Source: Allomuricauda sp. | Lineage (GTDB): Bacteria; Bacteroidota; Bacteroidia; Flavobacteriales; Flavobacteriaceae | Reading direction: 5' to 3' | DNA: 64,000 nucleotides | Assembly (NCBI GenBank): GCA_030148335.1 | Contig: JASBTQ010000027.1 | Coordinates: forward strand, 62,001-126,000 | Shown here: positions 52,656-63,428 of the stretch, piece after piece | How positions within the stretch are numbered: the stretch's first letter is position 1 | Layout of the letters: each line of letters opens with the position of its first letter | Program-made: the position numbers and the translations under genes | Notes under the pieces: model-generated | Databases searched by the model: none | What the model was told of the DNA's origin: nothing | The model's input: the letters and a program-made list of their open reading frames with translations, nothing else

Positions 52656-55600
52656 TTGCGCTCCCTTTTGGCCATCATCGTGATTTTGGTGTTGGCCTCG
52701 CTGGTGCTTTCCATGCCCGTGGTGCAGACGAGATTGGCCCGATACGCAACGGATTCCATCAACAAGGAGTTTGGGACCAATATACAGATCGATCGGGTTA
52801 GCCTGTCCCTTTTCACCTTGAATGCGGGCATCAAGGGGATTTATGTGGAAGACTACAAAAAGGATACACTTTTTTACATTCACAAGCTCAACACCTCTAT
52901 CCTCAACCTTAGAAATATGGCCAGTGGTAGTAAGATGGAGTTTGGTGATATTGAAGTGGACGGACTGGTGTTTAATCTGAAGACCCACGAAGGGGAAACC
53001 GATACCAACCTCGATGTTTTTGTGGCAAAATTGGATGATGGCAAACCAAGAGATCCAGGGACCCCACCCTTCTTTTTGGCTTCGGATGAGATCCAGATCA
53101 ACAACGGGACGTTCAGGTTGATCGATGAAAACCTGGAATCTGAGAAGATTTTGGATTTTACCGGAATCAATGTCCTTTCGCAAGATTTCCAGATTTTGGG
53201 ACCAGAGGTCACCTTGAATATCTTGGACCTCTCCATGCAGGCCAAACGGGGAATCCTGTTAAAGAAACTGGCGGCAAACTTCAAATATACCAAAGAGGAA
53301 ATGCGCTTTGATTCCCTTTTGATCGACACCGAACAATCAGAACTGAAAGGAAATTTGGTGTTCAAGTACAATCGGGAAGACTTCGCCGAGTTTTTGGACA
53401 AGGTGAATGTAGAGGCGGATTTCACGGAATCCACCGTTGCCCTCAATGAAGTGAACGCATTTTTTGATGAGTTTGGTAAGGATAGGGAAGTCACTTTTAC
53501 AGGAAACTTCAGCGGAGTGCTCAATAAACTCCAGGTGAGCGACCTGTTCCTTTTTACGGACAATACAGGGATACGCGGAGATTTTGAGTTTGATAACCTT
53601 TTCAGTGAACAGGCCCCTTTCGTATTGCGGGGGGATATCGACAATCTTACGTCGAGCTATTATCAACTAAGGGGCATTTTGCCCAATATCCTCGGGGAAA
53701 ACATCCCTGAGTCAGTGCAGAAACTTGGGCAGTTCACGGTTCGGGGAGATGCCGAGGTCACCGAAACCTCTTTGGATGCCAAGGTCAATTTGAACACCGC
53801 CATCGGCAGTAGCTATGTGGATCTACAGATGACCAATATCCAGACCATGGATGATGCTTCCTACATTGGTTTCATATCCTTGATAGATTTTGACCTGGGG
53901 AGTTTTATTAACGATGACCAATTTGGACTGACCTCTTTGGACATGAATGTCGAAGGAAAGGGATTTGTGGCCGAAAGCCTGAACACGGAGGTCATCGGAG
54001 AGATCTACAAACTGGAGTTCAACGGATATGAGTACAATAAGATCAAGGTATCCGGTATTTTAAAGGACCAACTTTTCGATGGATCCCTGTTGTGCAATGA
54101 TGAGAACTTCCGGTTTGATTTTAAGGGACTTGCGGATTTTGGAGGAGGTGAGAACAAGTTCAACTTTATCGCAGCCGTGGATTATGCCGATCTGAAGAAA
54201 CTGAATTTCATAGACGACAGCATTTCCATTTTCAAGGGCAATGTCAACATGGACATTGAAGGCAGTACCCTGGACGATATTGCAGGTCAGATGAACTTCA
54301 CCAACACCACCTACCAGAACAAGAACGACACCTATTTTTTTGAGGATTTTACCGTGACCTCTTCTTTTGATAAGGATACGGTAAGGACAGTGGAGATCAA
54401 CTCGCCCGACATCATCACCGGATACATGCGCGGGAAGTTCAAGGTCAACGAGATCGGAAAATTGGTGCAGAATTCCGTGGGGAGCATCTACACCAATTAT
54501 CGACCCTTTGAAATATCCAAAGGCCAATACCTGGACTTTAATTTCAAGATCTACAACAAGATTGTGGATGTATTTGTCCCCGATATCACCTTTGACCCCA
54601 ATACGTTCATACGCGGGAACATCGTGGCGGACGAAGGTGACTTCAAGCTCACCTTTAAATCCCCCAGCATAGAGGCCTTTGACAACAAGTTCGACAACAT
54701 CGAATTGAAAATAGACAACAAGAACCCGCTCTTCAACACGTTCATTTCTGTGGAGGACATGTCAACGGTGTATTATGACATCAAGGATTTCAACCTGATC
54801 AACACTACGCTCAAGGATACCCTTTTCTTTAGGACGGAGTTCAAGGGCGGCAGCGAGTACAACGATAGCTACAACCTTAACTTCTACCATACCTTCAACG
54901 AGAACAACAAATCTGTCATTGGTCTTAAAAAGTCCGAGGTCAGCTTTAAGGGAAATACTTGGGTGCTGAACAAGGACGGCAACAGCAAGAACAAGGTCAT
55001 TTTCAATAGCGACCTGGACAGTATCCGTATCGAGGATGTGGTGATGGACAACAACAATAGGGAACAGATCCGTTTACGGGGAGAATTTGCCGATTCCACT
55101 TATAAAAATTTGGACCTTCAATTTAAGATCGTTTCCCTGAGCAAGATCACCCCCGCGATAGACAGCCTCAAACTCAATGGGGCCGTGGATGGTTTTTTGA
55201 ACATTCTTCAAAAGGATGGGAAATATCTGCCCACCTCAAGCCTCAATATCAAGGATTTCAGTGTGAACAATATCCGTTTGGGGGATTTGGAAGTAGGCAT
55301 TTTTGGGAACAACGACCTTACCGAATTTGGTGTGAGTACCTGGTTGAACGACAATGGAAAGGAAAAATTGAGCATCAACGGGAAGGTGACCAACATCAAC
55401 AATCGACAGGATCTGGACCTGATGGCCAATTTGACGGATTTTGATATGGCACCCTTCAGCCCCTTGGGGGAAGGGGTCATTTCCAACATCAGGGGTAAGA
55501 TCGGTGGTACGGCAAAGATCAGTGGCAGTGTTGAAAACCCTTCCATAAATGGGGAGCTCACGCTCAATGAAGCAGGAATGGGTGTTCCTTATCTTAATGT

Positions 55601-57113
55601 AGATTATGATTTTGCCCCTTACTCAAAGGTCCGACTTTTTGATCAATCCTTCTATTTTGAAAATGTAGGCCTATCGGATGTGGATGAAGGCACCACGGCC
55701 ACCCTCGACGGAACTATCAGCCATACAGGTTTTGAAGAATGGTACTTGGGACTGGACGTGGACACCAAGAACAACCGTTTTTTGATCCTCAATACGGAAT
55801 ATGATGAGGAGTCATTGTACTACGGAACAGGGTTTATCAATGGGACAGGAAGTATCTATGGTCCTACGGATGCACTCACCATTTCCGTGGATGCCACAAC
55901 GGCAAAAGGAACTTCCTTGAAAATCCCCTTGAGTGACGTGACCAGTGTGGGGGACTATTCCTTCATCAATTTTATTGAAAAAGGAGGACCGCAATCCTTT
56001 GAAGAGGAAAGGGTCCTGGAAGAGTACCAAGGTCTGGAAATGGCCTTTGACCTTGCGGTAACGCCAGATGCGGAAGTGGAGATCGTTGTGGACAGAAGTT
56101 CCGGAAGTTCCCTAAAGGGAACTGGGGAAGGGATTTTGTTGATCGAGATCAATACGAACGGTAAGTTCAATATGTACGGGGACTTTGTTGTGGTTTCCGG
56201 GGAGTACAATTTAAAATATGGAGGGGTCATCGATAAGAAATTCAAAGTGCGTCCAGGGGGCACCATTCTTTGGGAGCGTGATCCCTTGGCAGCCCAATTG
56301 AACCTCGAAGCGGTATATTCCCTCAATGCCAACCCCGGTCCCCTTTTGGACAATGCGGGTTTTACGGGAAGGATTCCCACCGAGGTGGTCGTCCGATTGG
56401 ATGGTGAACTGGAAAGCCCCAATATCAATTTTGATATTGATTTTCCCGGGACCAATTCTGTGGTGCAGTCCGAACTCCAATACAGGTTGCAGGACCCCAC
56501 GGTCAAGGAGCGGAACGCATTTTTTCTACTCGCCCAGGGGACCTTTGTGAATGCACAGAGCGGGATCAATCAACAAGCGGTCACCGGAAACCTGATCCAA
56601 ACGGCCTCTGGGCTGCTCAACCAGATTTTGGGCAGCAACAATGATAAGTTCAATCTTGGGGTGTCCTATGAACAAGGGCTATTGGACCCCAATGCGGATA
56701 TCCGGACGGAAAACAGGATCGGGGTCACCGTTTCCACCCAAATCTCCGATCGCATTCTGGTGAACGGAAGGGTAGGGGTACCTGTGGGCGGAGTTTCCGA
56801 GACCGTAGTGGCCGGCGATGTCGAGGTCCAAGTGTTGCTGAATGAAGAAGGGACCCTCAGTGCCAAGATATTCAACCGGGAAAACCAAATTCAACAGTTT
56901 TTGGCCGAACGCCAAGGCTATACCCAAGGGGTTGGACTTTCTTACCAAGTGGATTTTGACAGTTTTAAGGAATTGATGCAAAAGGTTTTCCAAAAGAAAG
57001 AGAAAGTGGAAGCTCCTGCCCCACAAAAAGCAGTCACAGAAGAGGTTATGGGGAAGGATAATCTGATCCGTTTTTCACCCAAATCAAATGGCTCTCCAAA
57101 ATCCAAAGGTTAG
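52656..57113 (+). CDS. tamB: Translocation and assembly module protein TamB (large, DUF490)
   Basis: A 1485-residue protein with one N-terminal membrane helix (A-I-I-V-I-L-V-L-A-S-L-V-L-S) and a long beta-rich periplasmic part, ending in the DUF490/TamB domain, where G-E-Y-N-L-K-Y-G-G-V-I-D-K-K-F and V-Q-S-E-L-Q-Y-R-L appear. TamB works with BamA-family partners in moving lipids or outer-membrane proteins across the periplasm. The start is unclear: no ATG is in frame before the helix, and the nearest canonical candidate is TTG at 52656, which leaves only one basic residue; upstream codons, open to 52548, encode a basic stretch (K-K-L-R-K-I-L-L-R) typical of the family, so a rare start such as ATC could be used. 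Divergent from tsaD. Confidence 0.92.
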   Translation: MRSLLAIIVILVLASLVLSMPVVQTRLARYATDSINKEFGTNIQIDRVSLSLFTLNAGIKGIYVEDYKKDTLFYIHKLNTSILNLRNMASGSKMEFGDIEVDGLVFNLKTHEGETDTNLDVFVAKLDDGKPRDPGTPPFFLASDEIQINNGTFRLIDENLESEKILDFTGINVLSQDFQILGPEVTLNILDLSMQAKRGILLKKLAANFKYTKEEMRFDSLLIDTEQSELKGNLVFKYNREDFAEFLDKVNVEADFTESTVALNEVNAFFDEFGKDREVTFTGNFSGVLNKLQVSDLFLFTDNTGIRGDFEFDNLFSEQAPFVLRGDIDNLTSSYYQLRGILPNILGENIPESVQKLGQFTVRGDAEVTETSLDAKVNLNTAIGSSYVDLQMTNIQTMDDASYIGFISLIDFDLGSFINDDQFGLTSLDMNVEGKGFVAESLNTEVIGEIYKLEFNGYEYNKIKVSGILKDQLFDGSLLCNDENFRFDFKGLADFGGGENKFNFIAAVDYADLKKLNFIDDSISIFKGNVNMDIEGSTLDDIAGQMNFTNTTYQNKNDTYFFEDFTVTSSFDKDTVRTVEINSPDIITGYMRGKFKVNEIGKLVQNSVGSIYTNYRPFEISKGQYLDFNFKIYNKIVDVFVPDITFDPNTFIRGNIVADEGDFKLTFKSPSIEAFDNKFDNIELKIDNKNPLFNTFISVEDMSTVYYDIKDFNLINTTLKDTLFFRTEFKGGSEYNDSYNLNFYHTFNENNKSVIGLKKSEVSFKGNTWVLNKDGNSKNKVIFNSDLDSIRIEDVVMDNNNREQIRLRGEFADSTYKNLDLQFKIVSLSKITPAIDSLKLNGAVDGFLNILQKDGKYLPTSSLNIKDFSVNNIRLGDLEVGIFGNNDLTEFGVSTWLNDNGKEKLSINGKVTNINNRQDLDLMANLTDFDMAPFSPLGEGVISNIRGKIGGTAKISGSVENPSINGELTLNEAGMGVPYLNVDYDFAPYSKVRLFDQSFYFENVGLSDVDEGTTATLDGTISHTGFEEWYLGLDVDTKNNRFLILNTEYDEESLYYGTGFINGTGSIYGPTDALTISVDATTAKGTSLKIPLSDVTSVGDYSFINFIEKGGPQSFEEERVLEEYQGLEMAFDLAVTPDAEVEIVVDRSSGSSLKGTGEGILLIEINTNGKFNMYGDFVVVSGEYNLKYGGVIDKKFKVRPGGTILWERDPLAAQLNLEAVYSLNANPGPLLDNAGFTGRIPTEVVVRLDGELESPNINFDIDFPGTNSVVQSELQYRLQDPTVKERNAFFLLAQGTFVNAQSGINQQAVTGNLIQTASGLLNQILGSNNDKFNLGVSYEQGLLDPNADIRTENRIGVTVSTQISDRILVNGRVGVPVGGVSETVVAGDVEVQVLLNEEGTLSAKIFNRENQIQQFLAERQGYTQGVGLSYQVDFDSFKELMQKVFQKKEKVEAPAPQKAVTEEVMGKDNLIRFSPKSNGSPKSKG

Positions 57114-57218
57114 GTTGAAGTTTTACACATTTTTTGATTGTTTTTTTACGAAAACGTTTGAGAAATTCCCCCAAAACAAATAAACTATCAAGACATTCAT
57201 AAATTGGATAAAGTTTCC

Positions 57219-57226
57219 TAGTTTTG
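57219..57226 (+). promoter_or_regulatory. -7 element (TAGTTTTG) of pfkA
   Basis: An exact TAnnTTTG match ending 17 bases before the pfkA ATG. No TTG lies at 17-23 bases upstream, so the -33 element is not evident. Confidence 0.5.
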
Positions 57227-57243
57227 ATCTCTTAAAATTTTTA

Positions 57244-58230
57244 ATGGCTTCAGAAATTAAGAAAATAGGGGTTTTTACCTCAGGTGGGGACTCACCGGGA
57301 ATGAATGCTGCCATTCGCTCCGTAGTCCGTACATGTGCGTATTTGAAGATTGAATGTGTGGGTATCTATCGTGGATACCAAGGTATGATTGAAGGAGATT
57401 TCAAGACCCTCGATGCACGAAGTGTGAACAATATCATCAACAAAGGAGGGACCATTTTAAAATCCGCCCGTTGTGAGGAGTTCAGGACAAAGCAAGGAAG
57501 ACAGAAAGCTTACGACCAATTGATACAGGAAGGTATCGATGCCTTTGTGGTGATCGGCGGTAATGGAAGTTTTCATGGTGCCATGTTGTTCAACCAAGAA
57601 TTTGGTTTCCCAGTGATGGGAATCCCCGGAACCATCGACAATGATATTTTGGGGACCTCATTTACCCTAGGTTTTGACACCGCCATCAACACTGTGGTGG
57701 AAGCGGTGGACAAGATCAGGGACACGGCAAGTTCGCACAACCGTCTTTTCTTTGTGGAAGTGATGGGAAGGGACGTGGGCCATATCGCCCTCAATGCAGG
57801 AGTTGGCGCAGGAGCAGAGGAGATACTCATCCCAGAGCAAAATTTGGGACTGGAACGTCTTTTGGAATCCCTGAAACGCAGCAAGGCCTCTGGAAAATCC
57901 TCCAGTATAGTCATTGTGGCCGAAGGGGACAGGACCGGAAAAAATGTGTTCGAACTCAAGGAATATGTGGAACAACACTTGCCCATCTATGATGTGCGGG
58001 TATCCGTATTGGGACATATGCAGCGCGGTGGCAATCCCACTTGCTACGACCGGGTATTGGCCAGTAGAATGGGCGTAAAGGCCGTGGAAAGCCTATTGGA
58101 AGGAAAATCCAACTATATGGTGGGCATCAGGGACACCAAATTGGTACTTACCCCGATTGCGGACGCCATTAAGGCCCACACGGAAATTGACGAGGAACTC
58201 TTAAGGGTATCCGATATCATGACAACATAA
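57244..58230 (+). CDS. pfkA: ATP-dependent 6-phosphofructokinase
   Basis: A 328-residue PfkA. N-terminal V-F-T-S-G-G-D-S-P-G-M-N-A-A-I-R holds the phosphate-binding loop, and I-G-G-N-G-S-F-H-G-A indicates the ATP-using type rather than PPi. G-I-P-G-T-I-D-N-D contains the catalytic aspartate, E-V-M-G-R-D-V-G-H binds the sugar phosphate and I-L-I-P-E follows. It phosphorylates fructose 6-phosphate in glycolysis. gapA begins 24 bases later, so the two are probably one operon. Confidence 0.97.
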   Translation: MASEIKKIGVFTSGGDSPGMNAAIRSVVRTCAYLKIECVGIYRGYQGMIEGDFKTLDARSVNNIINKGGTILKSARCEEFRTKQGRQKAYDQLIQEGIDAFVVIGGNGSFHGAMLFNQEFGFPVMGIPGTIDNDILGTSFTLGFDTAINTVVEAVDKIRDTASSHNRLFFVEVMGRDVGHIALNAGVGAGAEEILIPEQNLGLERLLESLKRSKASGKSSSIVIVAEGDRTGKNVFELKEYVEQHLPIYDVRVSVLGHMQRGGNPTCYDRVLASRMGVKAVESLLEGKSNYMVGIRDTKLVLTPIADAIKAHTEIDEELLRVSDIMTT

Positions 58231-59256
<1,026 letters not shown>

Positions 59257-59288
59257 TTAAGTAAGTACCTTTTATATAGATACATAGT

Positions 59289-59314
59289 CCCAAAGGGGTC
59301 AATGCCCCTTTGGG
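59289..59314 (+). terminator. Hairpin after gapA
   Basis: CCCAAAGGGG (59289-59298) pairs exactly with CCCCTTTGGG (59305-59314), followed by ATTTCT. A TTG at 59310 lies inside it and is therefore an unlikely start for the next gene. Confidence 0.8.
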
Positions 59315-59333
59315 ATTTCTAAAATCTCAACCT

Positions 59334-60185
59334 ATGATCTTGATCGTGGATAGTGGTGCCACCAAGTCCGATTGGATTGCCTTGGACGAAAAGGGAGAAC
59401 AATTGTTCCTTACCCAAACACTGGGACTCAGTCCCGAAGTATTGACCAGGGAGGTCATAGAAGATCGATTGGCCAACAACTTTGAGCTTTCCAAAAATAA
59501 AAGCGCGGTAACCCAATTATATTTCTACGGGGCAGGTTGCGGCACCGATCGGATGAAAAGGTTTCTAAAGGATATTTTCAAGGACTTTTTTCCCAATGCC
59601 AAGGCCGAGGTCAGGGAAGATACCTATGCGGCCATATATGCCACTACACAGATAGGAAGGCAGGGCATTGTTTGTATTTTGGGAACAGGTTCCAACTGCA
59701 GCTATTACGATGGGCACCAATTGATCCAAAAAGTGACTTCACTGGGTTATATTTTGATGGACGACGGAAGCGGGAACTTCTTCGGCAGGAAATTGTTGAG
59801 GGATTATTACTTTCATAAAATGCCGCAAGATCTTGGGATGAAATTTGCCAAGGAGTACGATTTGGATGCGGACGTGATCAAGGAGCATCTGTACAAGCAG
59901 CCCAATCCCAATACGTATTTGGCCACCTTTGCCCGGTTCATCATCGAGAACAAGGAACATCCATACTGCAAAGGGGTCATCGAAAAAGGGTTGCAACAGT
60001 TTGTGAACAACTACATCATGCAGTTTGAACTGGCCACAAAAGTGCCTGTGAGCTTCGTAGGGAGCATCGCCCACTTTTTGAAGGACGAACTAACTGCTTG
60101 TTTGGAGCGAAACGATCTCATCTTGGGTGTTATCCGCAGAAGGCCCATAGAAGGTCTTGTGGAGTTCCACAAAAAGACTATTTGA
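59334..60185 (+). CDS. BadF/BadG-type N-acetylglucosamine kinase-like protein
   Basis: A 283-residue ASKHA-fold kinase. The ATG at 59334 gives M-I-L-I-V-D-S-G-A-T-K-S-D-W, the phosphate-1 motif; the upstream TTG lies in the terminator hairpin. F-Y-G-A-G-C-G-T-D and C-I-L-G-T-G-S-N-C (phosphate 2), and D-D-G-S-G-N-F-F-G-R are visible. This group phosphorylates N-acetylglucosamine or related sugars using ATP, though the amino-sugar role is inference. It lies after the gapA terminator and before the convergent ridA gene, which it overlaps by 8 bases. Confidence 0.87.
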   Translation: MILIVDSGATKSDWIALDEKGEQLFLTQTLGLSPEVLTREVIEDRLANNFELSKNKSAVTQLYFYGAGCGTDRMKRFLKDIFKDFFPNAKAEVREDTYAAIYATTQIGRQGIVCILGTGSNCSYYDGHQLIQKVTSLGYILMDDGSGNFFGRKLLRDYYFHKMPQDLGMKFAKEYDLDADVIKEHLYKQPNPNTYLATFARFIIENKEHPYCKGVIEKGLQQFVNNYIMQFELATKVPVSFVGSIAHFLKDELTACLERNDLILGVIRRRPIEGLVEFHKKTI

Positions 60186-60558
60186 TCGCAATCATTGAAA
60201 TTTCCACATTGACAAATCTTGGGAGATTGGCCACTTCAACCGTTTCCCTAGCAGGTGCAGTATCTGCATCAAAATAGCTGCCATATACCTCATTGATTTG
60301 GGAAAATTGGTGCATGTCCTTGATGAAAATCGAAGCCTTCACTACATCTTCAAAGGTCATTCCTGCCTCTTCCAAAATCGCTTTTAGGTTTTCCATGCAC
60401 TGTTGGGTCTCTTTTTTGATGTCACCTTCCACTAGTTTTCCAGTAGATGGGTCCATCGGAACCTGCCCGGAGACATATAGGATGCCGTTGACAAGTACTG
60501 CTTGGTTATAAGGCCCTATTGGGGCCGGAGCCTTGGACGTGTTGATGATTTTTTTCAT
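60178..60558 (-). CDS. ridA: RidA family enamine/imine deaminase
   Basis: A 126-residue RidA protein, which hydrolyses reactive enamine and imine intermediates such as 2-aminoacrylate. The signature A-P-A-P-I-G-P-Y-N-Q-A near the start, V-S-G-Q-V-P-M-D-P, and the C-terminal A-P-A-R-E-T-V-E-V with the conserved Arg and V-E-I-S-M-I-A are present. The length is normal. It overlaps the BadF-type gene on the other strand by 8 bases and follows lptD in the leftward direction, the usual Bacteroidota neighbourhood. Confidence 0.96.
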   Translation of the reverse strand: MKKIINTSKAPAPIGPYNQAVLVNGILYVSGQVPMDPSTGKLVEGDIKKETQQCMENLKAILEEAGMTFEDVVKASIFIKDMHQFSQINEVYGSYFDADTAPARETVEVANLPRFVNVEISMIAIK

Positions 60559-60607
60559 GGATATGGATGATGTTATATATTTTGGACGGACAAGGTATTC
60601 AAAAATA

Positions 60608-63298
60608 TTATCTGTTGCTATACGGCTGACTCCTATTTTCCCACTTCAGGTCACTGAGTATGGAACTCTTGATGCCCACAAAGAAGTACCATCTTTCAAA
60701 TCGCCCGAAGGGAGTCCAGTCAAAACTCAGCCTAAAGCTCCCCAGATCACGCTTGAAATTGAACCGTGTATCGGCAAATCCTTGATTTTTAAGGTCATAC
60801 CCTGAATTAAAGCCCACTTCCCATTTAGGGGATAGCTGAATGTTCCCTGAAAACATAAGGGAGTGATTGGTGATTTCTCCCTGTCTGTTATTGTTATTGT
60901 AGGTGGCCACATAGGTGAAGCGCGCATCCCATGGTAGTTTGTTACCGTATATGGGGTTGTCCACATCCTCATTTTCGCCGTCTTTATCGCCGAAGTGAGG
61001 CTCCCCGGTGCGTGCCCCATCCAGTTCAAAAGGGTTGGCCCCATAGTCGGGTTCCTCTTGCTCATCGTCATCTTTTTTCTTTGCCCCTCCTTTTTGGAAC
61101 ATTTCACTGTTCAGGGAAAAACCGGTATTCAACCGTGCAGAGGTCAATCGGGCAATGCCACCACCATTTTTGATGTTCAGGGTGTTTATCCTCCGCCCAC
61201 TATTATCAATGGCATAGGGGTCAAAGGTAGCTGCAAAATTGATGGGCACATTTTTGATGATTTCGGTGGCACCGCTCATGTTGATGGGGCTCAGCTTGAG
61301 GGAATCGGCCTCTAAATTATAACTGGCCGAAAAAGTAAGGTTGCTCAATATACTCACCTTTTTGGGCTCGGTGGCAGTTGAATCCTTGTCCCTGACCTTT
61401 GCCTCCAGGGAGTTCTGTAGGGAAAAGCTAAGGGAACTTCCCTTGCTCAATGAAGGTCTTCCATAAATACTGGTCTCGAATGGGGTGTACTGAACATCAT
61501 CGCCATCCCCGTCCACATAGGTTTCATAAAATTGTTCAAAGGAAGGGGCATAGCTATAGCTTATAGATGGGCGCATGACATGCCTCATTGCCTGTATTTT
61601 TTTGCCCTCACCAAAATTCCAACTACCATACATAGTGGTTCCGATACTGGCCCCAAGGTTGTAGCGATTGAAACGATCAAAACCGGGAATGGTGTCCGTA
61701 ATCACCCGATCTTCTTCCGCATCGTATTGCCTACGGATGGTTTCCAGTGTCCACACATCCTCATAGCTTCCGTTCAAGCTCACACTAAAGTATTTTGCTA
61801 CCTTGAAGTTGGTCCCGATGGGAATCCTGTGCCGGGCCCCGATCTTTGCTTCATTGAACATTTTGCTGGTAAAAAAGTCCTCTTCGGTTGTGGTGATGCT
61901 GTTTTGGGCATTCACGTCATATTGAAAGTTCACATTTTGGATGACCCCCTTTTTGATGCCGTCCCGTTTGGCAAAGGGAAAAATACGCTCCATACTGGCC
62001 TGGAAGGTAGGCAGGGACATATTGATCTGTTGCGTCCTTGAGTTTTGGGTATGGCTCAGGGTCAAACTGGTGTTCACGGACGGATAGGCAGGAAACGTCT
62101 TGGAATAGCTGATGGACGAGGCAAAAGTGTTCGTTTGTGTATTGTTTCGGTTGACTTGGTTGAGTGAGTTCGTATAAAATTGACTACTTCCAAGGTTCAC
62201 CGAGGCCGAAAACCGCGAGTTGGGACTGGCCTTGGGATCCTGGGTGTGCGATATTCGTATGTTGTAGTTGCTCGTTCTGCTATAATCACTAAAACCTAAT
62301 TGGCTCTGGATAAGGTTTTCATAGCTGACATTTACATTGCCCCTAAACTTGTAACGCTTGGAGTAGATGGACTGCCCCTGGAAACCATAACTTCCATTGG
62401 TATAGAAATCCCCTGTGACCGCCAAGTCCACATAATCACTGATGGGTAGGTAATACCCCCCGTTCTGGATAAAATATCCCCTTTGGGGATCGTTTCCGAA
62501 GGTGGGGAATATCAGACCAGGTGCACGGCCCGTGGTCAAGGGAAAATAAGCAAAGGGCAAGGCAATGGGCGTGGGTACGTCCACGATGTACATATTGCTA
62601 TATCCGGCGATGATTTTCTTTTTGGGCACGAACTTGGCCTTGCGCACCCTGATGTAATAGTCGGGGTCAACTGTGTCCTTCGATGTGGTGAGCTTTCCTT
62701 CATACAGAAAGTACACGGAATCGTTCTCCTTTTTTGTGATTTCCGCATAGACATTCATCGCATCACTGCCCAATGCTCCCGCACCTGCTTGTTGTTCGGT
62801 CCTGGAGTTCCATATCAAGGCTTTTTGGGTATCAAAGTTGAAGCGTATGGAATCCGGTCTTACCTCGTTTTCCCCTTGTTTGAAATAGGGCAATTGGGAG
62901 TAGTTGCCCAAGGAATCCTTTATTCGGCCGGCATATACCTCCTTTTTTACGTAGTCCATAACAATCACACCTGCCTTCAGCTCCGTGTCCTGGTAATAGA
63001 TTTCCGCCTCATCGTACAAATAGATCTTGTTGTCCTTTTGGCTGAGCTTTACATAATCCTTGGCCTTGTACTTGATCTTGTCCAACAACAGGGGCTCTTT
63101 TTTTGGTACGGTATCCGTTTGTACAGAGTCAACGGGAATGGAGTCGTTGAGGATATTTGCAGGAAGCAGGGGAGCGGTCAGGGTATCACCCACAGCTTTG
63201 ATGGGCAAAGGTACGATGGGGTCTTCCTGAGCCGTTAGGGTTGCCTTGCCACATAGTAGAACAAATAGGAAAACTAAAAGATGTTTATTTGCTTGCAA
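60608..63298 (-). CDS. lptD: LPS-assembly outer-membrane protein LptD
   Basis: An 896-residue outer-membrane protein that inserts lipopolysaccharide into the outer leaflet with LptE. TTG at 63298 gives a signal peptide ending L-T-A-Q; no ATG fits. The N-terminal OstA-like jelly-roll (about residues 70-250) shows A-E-I-Y-Y-Q-D-T-E-L-K-A-G and A-L-I-W-N-S-R-T. The C-terminal barrel begins near P-F-A-Y-F-P-L-T and ends L-K-W-E-N-R-S-Q-P-Y-S-N-R. The length is large, as in Bacteroidota. ridA lies downstream; the amidase gene is divergent. Confidence 0.93.
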   Translation of the reverse strand: MQANKHLLVFLFVLLCGKATLTAQEDPIVPLPIKAVGDTLTAPLLPANILNDSIPVDSVQTDTVPKKEPLLLDKIKYKAKDYVKLSQKDNKIYLYDEAEIYYQDTELKAGVIVMDYVKKEVYAGRIKDSLGNYSQLPYFKQGENEVRPDSIRFNFDTQKALIWNSRTEQQAGAGALGSDAMNVYAEITKKENDSVYFLYEGKLTTSKDTVDPDYYIRVRKAKFVPKKKIIAGYSNMYIVDVPTPIALPFAYFPLTTGRAPGLIFPTFGNDPQRGYFIQNGGYYLPISDYVDLAVTGDFYTNGSYGFQGQSIYSKRYKFRGNVNVSYENLIQSQLGFSDYSRTSNYNIRISHTQDPKASPNSRFSASVNLGSSQFYTNSLNQVNRNNTQTNTFASSISYSKTFPAYPSVNTSLTLSHTQNSRTQQINMSLPTFQASMERIFPFAKRDGIKKGVIQNVNFQYDVNAQNSITTTEEDFFTSKMFNEAKIGARHRIPIGTNFKVAKYFSVSLNGSYEDVWTLETIRRQYDAEEDRVITDTIPGFDRFNRYNLGASIGTTMYGSWNFGEGKKIQAMRHVMRPSISYSYAPSFEQFYETYVDGDGDDVQYTPFETSIYGRPSLSKGSSLSFSLQNSLEAKVRDKDSTATEPKKVSILSNLTFSASYNLEADSLKLSPINMSGATEIIKNVPINFAATFDPYAIDNSGRRINTLNIKNGGGIARLTSARLNTGFSLNSEMFQKGGAKKKDDDEQEEPDYGANPFELDGARTGEPHFGDKDGENEDVDNPIYGNKLPWDARFTYVATYNNNNRQGEITNHSLMFSGNIQLSPKWEVGFNSGYDLKNQGFADTRFNFKRDLGSFRLSFDWTPFGRFERWYFFVGIKSSILSDLKWENRSQPYSNR

Positions 63299-63344
63299 CG
63301 TGATAAATCCTATTTTTGTGCTAGTTTGGCCCAGTTTTTGGCCT

Positions 63345-63352
63345 CAAACTTA
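63345..63352 (-). promoter_or_regulatory. -7 element (TAAGTTTG) of lptD
   Basis: The reverse strand reads TAAGTTTG, an exact TAnnTTTG match 46 bases before the lptD start. A -33 TTG is not evident at the usual distance. Confidence 0.5.
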
Positions 63353-63428
63353 CATATATTTTTTGTTCTACTTACGGGGGATTACAATATTTTTAACCTT
63401 AAGGAACACTTCTAATTACTCAGTTCTT

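Noticed and set aside
59310-59333. TTG start for BadF-type kinase
   Set aside because: The TTG lies within the gapA hairpin; the ATG at 59334 gives the usual family start.
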